Below are positions 1-12,500 of a stretch of 29,445 nt of DNA, one piece after another (the first letter of the stretch is position 1; each line of letters opens with the position of its first letter). Origin of the DNA: Mnemiopsis leidyi (taxonomy: Eukaryota > Ctenophora > Tentaculata > Lobata > Bolinopsidae). The translations under genes were made by a program, and so were the position numbers. The notes under the pieces were generated by a model. The model saw only the letters and a program-made list of their open reading frames with translations. It ran no database searches and was not told the DNA's origin. The stretch is from NCBI GenBank assembly GCA_000226015.1, contig JH153452.1, forward strand, positions 109,401 through 138,845. The letters are read 5' to 3'.

Positions 1-1614
1 AAATGTAATCAAAAGTCATAAAACAAACACACATAGATAAATACTTAGTTGAGTTAGCTAAATAATTGCCTCAAAATTTTTGAAAAGGATCACAATCAAC
101 ATGAAACAAAAATTGAACACATGGAATTATTAAGTATAGACAAGGTGATTATTATTACTTGTCGAGGTGTTACACGACCCGCGTGCGGCTCGCAGTTTGC
201 TGCTCTCCTTTCGTTAGAACGTTAGACGAATATCATCTCGTCAAATTATTACAACAGTATGTTATCGACCGGGCCCACACGGTCTGGTTAGGCTTTCTAA
301 GCCAATATGTGCTAATCACGTATATTCCTGTGCTCTGTCTTTTTACAAATCTAAGCTAAATTTTGAAAATCTATATTTATAGATTATAGAATTTCTTAAT
401 AGCAAGTGGTAAAAATGTGTTTGTTTTCCATCCCTTAGGGTCAGGTTTTTTTATATTGCTTTTATAAGATAAGACATAATCGCTCTATAGAGTTCTTATA
501 TTCTCAATCTTTATATATATATATTGGCAAACTTAACTGCTGTATAGCTGTAACCCTTTTGTAACTAGAAATAGGTTAGTTAACTTTCATTGGCGTCAGT
601 AGCATAAGTAGTGTTCGAAAACATCCTCTGATCTGTGAAAGAATGTCATTTAAACTACAAGCAGTGACAACTGTCCAGTTCATCTTGTTCTTGATCTTAA
701 GTTTTTTTCTAAGATTTTATTTTTTTAAATTTCGTTTATTTTCATTTATATTTCTAAAGCTTTTTACATATTGTAATTGGAAATTATGTGTGATGATGCT
801 GGCATTAAATCATTATTTGTTATTTATTTAATAGAAATAAGATACCTTTTTGAGGAACTATATAATAGAAAATAAATTGAGCAAACAACTAAAAGAAATG
901 TTATTGCATATGAGTGGGGCAGTTAGAACAGTTGACTCAAATAGATAAAACTCTACAAAGGGACCTCTTGCTTCGCTGAGTAGCATAGGTGCATGTTTTG
1001 TTTGAAGAGTTAAGGGTTTATGATTGACTCAGTAGTCTGTGTTGCTTTATATTAACAATTTTGGAGGAATTTATAATAACTGTGGCAAACACACAAAATT
1101 ATATTAATGCACTGGCTTCAACAATTCATTTTCTCTAATTTTTGTAACATATTCAATCTCAGGATGGTGATTCGAATGCAATGGATAATACAGGAGAATG
1201 AAGTAAACTTTTACAGCCCAAGTCGCAGCCAAGGACAGTAATTGTGCTTCCTTACAGTTTACAGTAAATTTCACCGAAAGATGAAGGATTACTCAAGCTA
1301 TGGGTTTGTTTTTTTGTTTTTGGGGTGGTTATGTTAGCTTTGTTCTATGTTTTACTGTTATGCACAAGATGCTATTAATGAGGTACATAAATCTGTGTGC
1401 AAAGAATTCCATACTTTCAGTCCATCTCTCCTTCGCTATAGGGACAAGTCTAAAATTTTTATTGTATGAAAAAGGGATTGACCAACGCACTGAGAGATAC
1501 AACAAAATTAATTTAGAGAAATCCTGTCACGTGATAATAAATACTTTGGACTCCTCCCAAAGAATTATTATGTCTATTATTTTGAATTATTCGGCACATC
1601 TTTTATGTCTTCAG
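1..1614. other. 5' flank of the RhoGAP gene, no gene recognised
   Basis: This AT-rich stretch holds only short open frames of low complexity (for example a Phe/Leu-rich frame at 643-831) with no recognisable family. The first exon of the RhoGAP gene opens directly after a splice acceptor (tcttcag, ending at 1614). At least one 5' non-coding or short coding exon and the promoter must therefore lie upstream, but I could not place them. A slightly GC-richer patch at about 160-300 is unexplained. Confidence 0.5.
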
Positions 1615-1618
1615 ATAC

Positions 1619-3541
1619 ATGCAGGGCCCAATTAGAACCATGATACTGGAAGATCTTAATAAGATGGGCGTGGTTGCAAATCATAACAAACGGAGAAGCA
1701 AGGCTGGTGGTGGTGCTTCTTCCCTTGTTGCAGAGAAGTACCAGGTTGATACCATTCTGTTTCTGCATTTTTTCTGTTTGATCGGTTTATTAATAAGTGT
1801 CTAAATTAATATTGTCTTTATTAACACAGTGTGTAAGTAATAAGTTCATGATGCAGGGAGAATGTGGAATATATGGGAGACCTTTGGCTGAATTGGAGAC
1901 ACGTCCAGTGCCAGGACAGCCTTACATTCGAGTACCGAGGTCAGCTTCTGGCATTGATTTTATCTTACTGTGAACAACATAGGACGTTTAAATTGGACCA
2001 ATTGAGTGCTGGCAAATAATTCAATATCACTAACTAACTAAGGTTCTCATCATCAACTTGGTTCTCATCATTCAAATTTTCAGATTATTATTGCGATCTT
2101 GTAACTTCCTCTCTCATCATCTGGAAACCGAAGGATTGTTCAGAAAGAGTGGTTCTGTGTCCAGACAAAAAGCTATTAGGGTAAGAATGTCGACTAATCT
2201 GCTATTAAAAATCACTCAATTCTTAACCGGAACCCTACACAATCTTTAACAAGGATAACAATTACCATCCTTGGCATCATTAACAAATCCGACCTGTAGA
2301 TGTCACTGAACGAGGGTAATGGTATTGAGGAGGATTCCAACCCACATGACGTGGCGAGCCTACTTAAACAGTTCCTACGCGAACTCCCTGAACCACTGCT
2401 GACATACGAGCTGTATAGCTCTTTCATGCAGGTAGGAGAGCTAGGGATGTTGAACGTCAGTTTTTTTGTAGGAGGCATTTTTATTGTCTTGACTTAAATT
2501 GATGATGAGAAACTTGATCTATGACTGTTGTTTGTTATGATAATCAAGTTTTGACAACTTTGACAAAAGGTATTTCAGAGTCAGATGCTAGAAGAAGAAG
2601 AAGACAGGATACAGGCTGTGTTATTGCTAACGCTCTGTTTGCCGGATATCAACCGTCATACATTACAGGTACATTGAACAATCACTACATATTAGCTTTG
2701 TATTTACTGCTTGAGAAGAACTGATATGATACTTATCCTACTAAGACTATCACATTTATCGCGTCAAAGAGAACGGTATTCCTGGAGGTTAAACTGTTTC
2801 CATTGGACTGTGTGAAACTGATAGTATTTCACCACCGAGAACTAAAGCAGGGCCGACAAATTTTATGAAGTGAGATTCAAAATTTCCGAACATTTTAGAC
2901 ACCTCCCATGAAATACCATTTCCTATATAACATGCTAGTTTTGTTTCTTTAATAACTCAATCTGATGTGACTCAGTAATTGTTTACCTGTGACTTGGCTT
3001 CACGCAAGAATGCTTTATACCTCAAATCTTACAAACATTCCAAACATTCCACAGTTTCTGACGAGGTTCCTCCACACCATGTCGGAGAAGAGTTCCATCA
3101 ACAAGATGACGTCATCAAATCTCGCTGTTGTGATCACGCCAAACGTTATACGAGCTAGTTGTTCCGGAAATGAGGGAAACAACATCAAATTAGAAACTCA
3201 ACTAATGGAAACTATTATAGAGGTCGGTAGGAATAACACGCAGTCTAGTCTCACCAAATTTAATGAACTTCACGCTACACAAATTATACGTTATTTGTCA
3301 CTCAGGAACATAATATTGAAGTAGAGAAAAATGAAATAGCGGGGTAGAATGAATCGTTGATCTAGCTCCACAATCCACATAGATATTAATTATGATACGT
3401 CTCCCAATCGAGATGTTAGAGTCTTGACTGCATAATTATACCTCAAAAACACTTATGATTATTTCCAGAACAGCTCCGAGATCGGTCTTGTTCCCGAGGA
3501 CATTGCTCAAAGAGCACAGAGTATGATACTTGAACTTAGTG
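1619..3541 (+). CDS. ARHGAP11A: RhoGAP catalytic domain exons 1-7
   Basis: These seven exons encode residues 1 to about 256. A short N-terminal lead ([12 protein letters not shown], then a basic KRRSK patch) precedes the RhoGAP fold. The arginine finger is R90 in [11 protein letters not shown]. Exon 4 gives the [18 protein letters not shown] helix typical of the family, exon 5 the [16 protein letters not shown] segment, and exon 6 [16 protein letters not shown], where K193 and N198 match the conserved Lys and Asn of RhoGAP active sites. All key catalytic positions are present, so the domain looks active. The introns here are short, about 112 to 386 bp. Confidence 0.92.
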
Positions 3542-6500
3542 GTGAGAAACATACATGTCCTATTTCGACTGATCATATTAATTACTTTTGAATGTGCTAA
3601 TTACATAAACTTAGTTGTAACTTCCAAGATTGATTTTAGGGGCTGATATTCTGATATTGTGTATCATGGCATTTGACGTTGAGCAAAGTAAAATAAAAAC
3701 TGTCTGTTAGAAGTTACAATTATACATATTGAGTGTCCTACTACATGATGTAAATCGAATGAATATTGTATATTGTACACGTGTATATTGTAAGTTGCAC
3801 TGATAAGTACCTATAATACACAGTACATTTCGCAAAGTATACGTATGTAGATAAACCTACCTTTGTCTTAGGAATGTGGGGTGTCAGTGAGCAGGAAGCT
3901 GCCTACAAGTTGCCTCTGAAAGGAAAACGGAAACGCAGTGGATCTTTGTCGGGTAACACGCTGTTTTAGCGCCAACATTTAAACAACAACTATAGTTATT
4001 GCAATACAACGATAATTTCAACATATTTGTCGAAGTTTGTCGCTGGCAAGGATCGAACTGCACGACCAAACCAGGGAACTGTTGCAGGTATCTTGACAAG
4101 CGTGTTCAAGCACAGTAAGACAACTACCAAACACTCGGTAGTACTCAGACCCAGGACTACTCTTACCCGCAAGTCTGTGTCCAACCAGGACGTGTCTGTA
4201 GAGACCAAGAATATGGGCAATGTTCCGATACATGGAGGTATGAAGTTTAAGTTGCTTTTTTATGTTTCTGTAATCTGGTAATGGTTACCTGGGTGTTATA
4301 CATCAATTTTGAGCATTAGACGTTGAGCACCGTTGGGCAACATTATACACTGAGCATTGAGAAATCGAATGTTTTTCTGACATGTAATATTAGCAATTGG
4401 CCGATAAGAAGTCTGTGGTGAGTCACCACTGGTGACCAAAAGGAATAGATGCTATACTTCAACTTGAATGTTGTTGACTCTTGTTCCCTTCCCCTGTTGA
4501 TAGGTAACATTTTCAGACCTGTCTTTCTCGACCCCCTGCATCAGAACACCTGGTCCAGCTTCAAGACCCGTCATGGGAACTCCTCTTCTCACCGCACAGC
4601 GCAGGTGATTTGTGTTTATCTTGTTTCATCCAGGTTTTAAGTGGAAACAGTTATAAACATGCGGACTGATTTCACAGTTTCATTGAATAATAATTGAAAA
4701 ACAAGCATTTATCATGTTTATGTCAATGTTTTAGGGCGGTAAGATTTTCTGTGCTCGCAGCGGAGATCGGCAAAATATCATATATCTATTCATTTGTATA
4801 AAGTTATCTACTTTGTTAAGATTAAAGAAGGCTTGGGTGAATGCCAGCTCCCTGAATTAGACGACACAAAATTTAACAAAATAGGCAAATATAGCAAACT
4901 CCATCTAAAGTTTTTCTGACAGTGTATGAAACTAAATTACATATTAGATATAAAGAAACTCTGACGTAGTATCATTCAGTTACTAGATTTCATTCCACAT
5001 TTCCACAAGGCAACTTGTAGAAGGATTATGTGTATGTTATTTGACGGTGAACAATATGTGTGTCAACTGTTTGTTACCCGGAGCTGTGACAGGCCCCTGG
5101 CCCGGGGTCTGCATGTTGGATCTCGAGCAGGTTGTATGAGACATGAGTGTATCTGACTTGTCACTTGACTGACATAGAGTTGAAAAAGGGATCTCTCATC
5201 TCGCCTTATATGTAATACCTACCCATTTATCATATCTGTTTTAAAATAAACTGACGAACTACTTAAAATCCCATCCACCATTATTTCCGGTTACATCATC
5301 GTTACATCATACTCGGTCTCCTTTGTAGGAGTTACAAAAGGAAGATGACTTTAGAAGGCCGGTAAGTCGCTCGCTTGGTTATGAAATCAAAAGTATACCA
5401 AAATCGAAGATGAAGTTGCATGCTTCGTTTAACAATCAAAACTGTATCGCACATTAATAACTAAGGTGTACTAACCAGTAAATTGAAGAATGATTCTCAC
5501 GATTGAGTAATTAATTAACAAATTATCGCAGTCTTCATATATTAAGTTGTCCGAGGAAGGGGATGTCCCGTTTGCATTTGCGTTTCTTATCAAAATGAGC
5601 CATGGTCACATAACCCACCATTTATCATCCTTAACTATTATTGCCTAAAGTTCATTGACTGAGCATAATATATAATATAGAAATATTACAGGTTTTAACC
5701 ATAAGTTTGACTTGGCACAATGACACTAACAATTCAAATTTTGATAATAGACTAAGGCCAGCTAATAACCTTTCCCCCAGAAAAGCTCTGCTTCGTCAGA
5801 CTCCGGTGGACCCAAGAAAGAAGCCCGGTAAACCGACCAACATTACTGTCAATGTGACCGATTGCCCTTCACCCGTCGAGTTTGGTGAGTTTGCTGTCGT
5901 GTAAAGTAAACTTTTATGACGTGTTGGGGTCAAGTTTGTAACAAACCTTCATAGAGTACCTATTATAATACCTACCAGGCATTACTCGGCACTGTCTTAG
6001 ACTGGCTATCGGTAGGGGCCTAGTCATACTTCTACCATCAATAGTTTCATACTCACGCTGAATTATAACATGTGGTTTGTCTAGTTAACATCACGGACTT
6101 TAAAATACATTTCATGTTATAACATGTTATAACGTTAACTTGTTACGTGACTTTGATGTATTAAATCAATTTCAGATCCGCCAAACAAAAGATCCAAGTT
6201 AGAATTTTCTCCCCAAACTGAACCAGTTAAAAGGAAAAACTTTAAGCAGAGACTGAGTGAAGGATTGTGAGTAATTATATAACGACTTTACGTAATAATA
6301 ACGTAGCCAGTTGGTAGTTATCGGTAATCTTATAGTTGTTAGTAGTCGTGGGTAGTTGTAGTTCCATGTGGTTGTAAGCAATAAGGCGAAAGAATTTTAA
6401 ATTGAAAATTTGATCACAGTGCAATGGAAAAAACAGAAAAGCTCGACAGATGATGTGTATTGTGTGAGAAAAAAGGTCGAGCACCTCCAACCGCTAAAGA

Positions 6501-9500
6501 ACCGAATAAGAGCCTCCTAAAAGCCGCTTAAGAACCGTTGAAAGCTGTTTAAGTTACCAAATTATTACTAAAATTTCAAAAATCATACTTAAAGGATCGT
6601 ACTTCTCAGATTCTTATGTCATGTCGTTTACGATTCATGCATCATCCAGTCGCCAGTGCTATATAATTTTTTGAGGTGTCCGCACTCTCGTAACACCGCA
6701 TAATAACGAGCAAGCTGAGGCAGAGGTCTTGGGGCACCGTAGTACTTTAGTAGGCTCAAGGCCAAAACGTGCTAAATGTTTAGGATGTATTGAGTGTACA
6801 GACCATTACATGTCATTGTTGGGTACAACTGCTATCAGATTATCCGATCATTCTATGGCGACGGCAGAAAAGCCGAGGAATAGGTAATTTTAATGGAAGG
6901 ATAATGAGATTTTTTGAGTGGCATAGCATGTAAAAAAGTGATGTGTCTACTTACAGTTCCCCTTATGATGGTTATAATATGTCTAAACGCGAATCAAGTT
7001 GCGCATTTTCATCTTGTCATCTAACTATCTCATATCTTGGTTAATAAAATGTATGAATAAATATTGTTTTCGATATGATGTAATTTCAATGGCAATTAAA
7101 TGTACTGCGCGGTCGCGGTGTACAAAATTTTGTGTATTGAGATAGTATGGGCCTTGTTTTGCCTGAGTACCTTGGGTGTAGAAGAAATTGTTAGGAGTGA
7201 ATTGAAGAAGAAAGAGTAAGAAGTGAAAAGGAGGATGGGGAAGGAGAGGCGGAGGATAGAAGATAGAAGAAAGAGTAGGGAGGAGGAAGAATGAGGAACG
7301 AGCACATACAAAGTGCGTGGAGGAGGTTGTGTAAACCGGCCGGAGGACGGGGTTCCTGCTGGTTCAACTAATACTGTATAACTGTATGAAGTTTACCTGT
7401 ACTTATCACAACAACTTCGTACACAGCCAGCATGCCAGTGTTCTTACTGAGTCGCACTGTGTCTCCCTCGATATTACAGATCAGTGTGTAGATCTGATCT
7501 GACTGTTCCAGTCCGTATGTCAGTTGGAGTGTCCCACAAGACTTCTGTTGCACCTCTTTCCGCCACACTGACACATCTACGTTGTTGTCGTTATCCACAC
7601 AATTCTTGAATGCATTTTCACTTACTACACACCCGTTCGAAGAATCATACCAGCCTTTGAAGAACTTATAATAAATCATGATCTTGTCGATAACATGCAT
7701 TTCACCAAACTGCAGTTTTAACCAGCCGTTTTTATTATCAGTGTGTGTAACTGCTCCGGTGGAGAAATCACGATCTATAGCATGTGCAGCTGCATGATTA
7801 TCATTGGTTTTTCCTTGTGTCACCGAAGTTGGGGTTATCTCGTCCGTTCTCCTACTGCGTGCTGAGAGAGAAGGGGTGGTTAAAAATTTGATAGTTAGTA
7901 CAACATAGTTAAATTTCCCTATCCCTACTCGCAGCTTATCACATGGTGATAGAGAGGTGTTAATCTATACCTATGTATAATTTATACCTATGTATAATTT
8001 ATACCTATGTATAATTTATACCTATGTATAACTAAAACCTATGTATAATTTTTATTTATGTATTATTTATAACTATGCAGTGTCCAATATAAAAGCGTAC
8101 TCAGTTATTTCGTGCTGGTGAATTTCTCACGGTTATCTTCACTTTTCTATTTTGAGACACCTTGTGAAAAAAAGTAATATTTTCCTTAAACTTTTAATTT
8201 TACCTTTACTAAAAACAGCCACCTCAGTAAAATAAATCTGTCCTGTATCCTTGCTAAGTTTCACAGAATCTCCATCAATGTTACAGAACATTGTGTAGAT
8301 CTGATCTGACTGTTCCAGTCCGTATGTCAGTTGTAGTGTTCCACAAGACTTCCGTAATACCTCTCCCTGGTACACAGACACATCCACGTCGTTCTCAAGG
8401 TCCACACATCCCAGAAATCTAGCCACACCCAACTCGACACACCAATCAGTAGGATTATACGGGTTTTTATAAAACCGGTAATAAATGATAATCTTGTGGA
8501 TGAAGTGGGTTCTACCAAACTCTAGCTTCAACCAGCCCGCTCCCTTATCAGTGTGTGTAGCTGCCCAGGTCAACAAGTTTCGGTCTATCGCATGTGCAGC
8601 TGCACAGCATTCTTCGTTGTCTGTGTACCGGGGTGAGGTGCTTCGTTGTCATTGAGTGTTTTTCCTTGTGAAGCCTTTATTGGGGTTATTTCAGCCATTT
8701 CAGCATTTCTTTCTGAAAATTACGATTTTGTGTGTAAGTTCGAAATTTAAAAAGGAAAGTGGTAGATAGTAGGTACAAACGCGATATAAGTGTAATCTTG
8801 TGACAGAGATATAAAACCTTAAACCAGAATTGGAGTTACCTGAACTAGTAACTGCCACTTCAAAAACTGTTATTGTATCAGAGCCAGTACTCCTGCTGAG
8901 TTTTACAGTATCTCCGTTCATGTTACAGAGCAGTGTGTAGATCTGATCTGACTGTTCTAGCCCGAATGTCAGGTTGACTGTTCCACAAGACTTCTGAAGT
9001 ACCTCACCCCGGTACACAGACACTACTGTGTTGTTCTCTCCGGCTAAACAGGACTTGAAATTAGATTCATTTCTAACACACGAACGGTTACTGTTATACC
9101 ACCCGGTGTAAAACCTGCTGTAAACTATGACTTTGTGGATGAAGTGGGTTCGGCCAAACTGTAGTTTCAACCAGCCTGCTCCGTTAACAGTCTCTGTTAC
9201 TGCTCCTGTTCGCAGATCTTGGTCTACCGCACGTACAGCTGCACAGCATTCCTCATTGTTATTTTGTGTGTGTCCTTGTGTTACACTTGTTGGGGTTATC
9301 TCAGCCACCTCTTTGCTGCGTTCTGAGAAATGGATCAAAATTTTAGTGAAAACTGCTACGAATATAATGATAATGGAATACTACAAATAATATAATGGAT
9401 ACTAAAAATAATATGGATGATGGGTAATTTAAAAGCGATGCTGAGATCAGTCAATAAACTCATATATGGCACCCACCACATTAGCATGTCGAACATGATA

Positions 9501-12500
9501 TAATTGATGAAAAGAACTATAAGGAGAAAAGGTGGTGCGATCTTATGATTGGCTGAATCAATATTCTATAAGGGTTGGAGAAGGGGAACTTGATCTATCT
9601 ATTTCCCGGCTTATCGTAGCCGTCTAAAAGATAAATCTCACCTGTTCCTATGACGGCCACCTCTCTTATTATGATGTCTCCTGTATCCTTGCTAAGTTTC
9701 ACAATATTTCCCTTAATATTACAGAACAGTGAGTAGATCTGATCTGACTGTTCCCGTTCTCCTGTCAGTTGGAGTGTCCCACAAGACTTCTGTAGTGCCT
9801 CTCCCTGGTACACAGACACATCCACGTCTGTCTCACTCCCTACACAGCTCTGGAATGTACTGTAAGCTTTAACACAGTGGTCGCTAGGATTATACGGGTT
9901 TGTAAAAAACCTGTAGTGAATGATAATCTTGTGGATGAAGTGTTGTTTACCAAACTCTAGCTTCAACCAGCCCACTCCGTTTTCAGTGTGTGTTGCTGAC
10001 CAGGTCGTTAAGTCCCTGTCTGTTGCGTAAGCCGCTTCACAGCACCACTTATGACCGCCGTTACCGTGTGTGCTTCCTTGTGAAACCCTGTCCGGGGTAA
10101 TCTCACCAATATCTTTACTCCGCTCTGAAAAATCATTTGAAATAAGAATTTATCACGTACGAATTTATAAATGACGAGGATACCTGTTAATTGCCAATTG
10201 ACCATTGACTTTAGTCACATTCATGTAATTTAAGAATTTTGTAATGAATAAATCTGCTTCATATAATTTGATAACATCATCACTGTAATGTAGATTGTAT
10301 AGCAGTAGCTTTAATAATTGTTGTATTGTTGTTAAGTTTACCTTTCCCAAGCACAATCACTTCCTGCACAGATATTCTTCCAGTGTCCTTGCTGAGTGTG
10401 ACTGTGTCCCCCTCAATGTTACAGAGCAGTGTGTAGATCTGATCTGACTGTTCTAGTCCGTATGTCAGTTGGAGTGTTCCACAAGACTTCTGTAGTACCC
10501 GTCCCTGGTACACAGACACATACACGTTGTTTTCTGTGTCTATACATCCTTTAAAAGCGTTTTCATCTGTCCCGCAAGCGCCATCAGGATGATACCAGCC
10601 AGTGTAAAACCTGATGTGAATCACGACTTTGTGAATATAGTCGGTATTTTCAAACTGTAGTTTTAACCAGCCTGCTCCGTTATCAGTGTCTGTTACTGAT
10701 TTTGTTCGCAGATCTTTGTCTACTGCACGTACAGCTGCACAGCATTCCTCATTGTTATTTTGTGTGCGTCCTTGTGTTACACTTGTTGGGGTTATCTCAG
10801 CCACTTCTTTGCTGCGTTCTGAGAAATGGATCAAAATTTTGATTCGGCGATGCTGAGATCAGTAAATTTATATACTCAAATGTAGCACTCAACAAATTAA
10901 TGTGATGGTAAATACACGCCAATTTTATGTGACAAAAAGTATTTTACTCTGTTGTCCTAGATCATAAAATCGTTAACGTAAATTCCTTGTTACAAGTTAT
11001 AGAATCTGTGGCATTTTGTGACTAGCCGAATTTATTTAAAATTCACATATTTACCTCGAGCCAGCACTTCTTCAGTGACCGTCAATGACACAAGAAACCA
11101 CCAAAACGCCAAACTTAGGACCTTTTTTCGGTTTTCACAGCGAGATTTATTCATGAGTATAACGTTAACGACGCTGAGCTTGAAAAGTTTTCCTCATTAG
11201 AATTTCGTCTCATACTTTTGTGTAAAATACGTAATGTTGCATAAGCTGTGATTTCTTAAAACCAAGGCAGTCTCTAAATATTTAACGACTCGAAATTCTT
11301 CGTGTCTGGAAACTTTAGTTCCTAAGTAAAGACTTGGGGAACCTTGGGCTTTTTTAAAACATTCCCGCATAAATTATCATTGATATGCGAATCTACTATG
11401 TTAAACGAATCGGGTTATCGGAGGCCTAAGAGTAAATGCAAATATACCAGCGCAAATATATCAGTCGCAAAACGCAAGGCGTGCCTCCAGCCAGAAAAGA
11501 CACGTTGTTTTCAGATCTCTTGTTATTTAATGTCAAAATGTAGGTCTAACTTTTTTTTCTAGATCTAAGTTGAAAATTTCCTTTTTGGGGCTTATAAGGG
11601 GTCACTTAAGGGGTCACGTAATGAAATTTCGGTTCGAAACTGTAAAATTTGGATTCCTCGTAAAATTTAACGTTAAAGTACTGGTCTAACTTTTCTCCTA
11701 GCTCAAAGTTGAAAATTTCCATTTTGGGGTCTTATAAGGGGTTAAGGGGTCACGTGATGATTTTTTGGATTTGAAACTATCACATTCGGATTCGTCGTCA
11801 AATTTTACGTCACCCTAATGCTCCATTTGGTGGGATAAATGTGAATAACCACAACTATGTCCCGAGTTCTACATTATGAAACTTAAGCGCCCTGTTATCA
11901 TCAGATTTTTGAAAAAGATTCTAATTTTCTTTCCCCAAAATTTAAACGTATTCAAACCGACAATAAAAAGCATTTAAAAGATATCGAAATTTTTCCCTCA
12001 TCACCTCATTGTAAAACAACACACAAGGAACGGTAAACACATTCCAGCAATAAAACTTGAACCAGTTATCCCCTCCTATCGGTAAATGAGGAAATGACCA
12101 GCTCGTAAAGTGTAAATTATCTCCCTGGTAACCAAAACGTGGACACATCTTAGTAAGTCTCTAGTAGCTTTTTTTTATGGAAGGCGCGCGTTAAAACGAA
12201 CGTTGTTAAGGTAAGAGGTCAGGTAATTGAGCAACTGGGAGTGAGACAATAAGCAATTATCAAGAGAAATATACGTGGTGTAGTGCTAGGGTATTAGAGT
12301 TATTCTCGTTACATAGGTCTTCTTGTAGCACAGTGGTTAACACAAGTCAGACTGTACGAGGGTCGTTTACTCGTCTACCTGTGCAATGGAATGTGGAAAG
12401 AAGAAAGAAGAGAGGGAGGAGAGGAGAGGGAGGGTTGCTTGAGTCGTATAAACTCTGGTGAGAAAAGTATAGCGAATGAAGATTGAAGAGCCACTATTTT

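Noticed and set aside
643-831. Plus-strand 62-residue frame upstream of the RhoGAP gene
   Set aside because: Phe/Leu/Lys-rich low-complexity translation of AT-rich DNA, with no motif or splice context.
3884-4233. Several overlapping minus-strand frames over RhoGAP exons 8-9
   Set aside because: They lie opposite exons whose phases join well on the plus strand, and have no family features.
4504-4604. Earlier acceptor for RhoGAP exon 10 (before gtaacatttt)
   Set aside because: It gives an open frame ([10 protein letters not shown]) but does not join exon 11 in phase. The acceptor 13 bases later at 4516 does, and gives a Ser/Pro-rich sequence like the rest of the tail.
8612-8650. The 29-bp insertion read as a tiny intron
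   Set aside because: It has no GT-AG ends and is far below usual intron size. The direct repeat and inverted donor match point to a repair-type insertion.
9127-9390. Plus-strand 87-residue frame over domain exon 3
   Set aside because: Shadow of the minus-strand F5/8C-like exon, which repeats four more times in the same frame and strand.
12319-12370. A functional tRNA gene
   Set aside because: Box A is perfect but box B is degenerate and no cloverleaf forms, so a SINE-like relic is the better reading.
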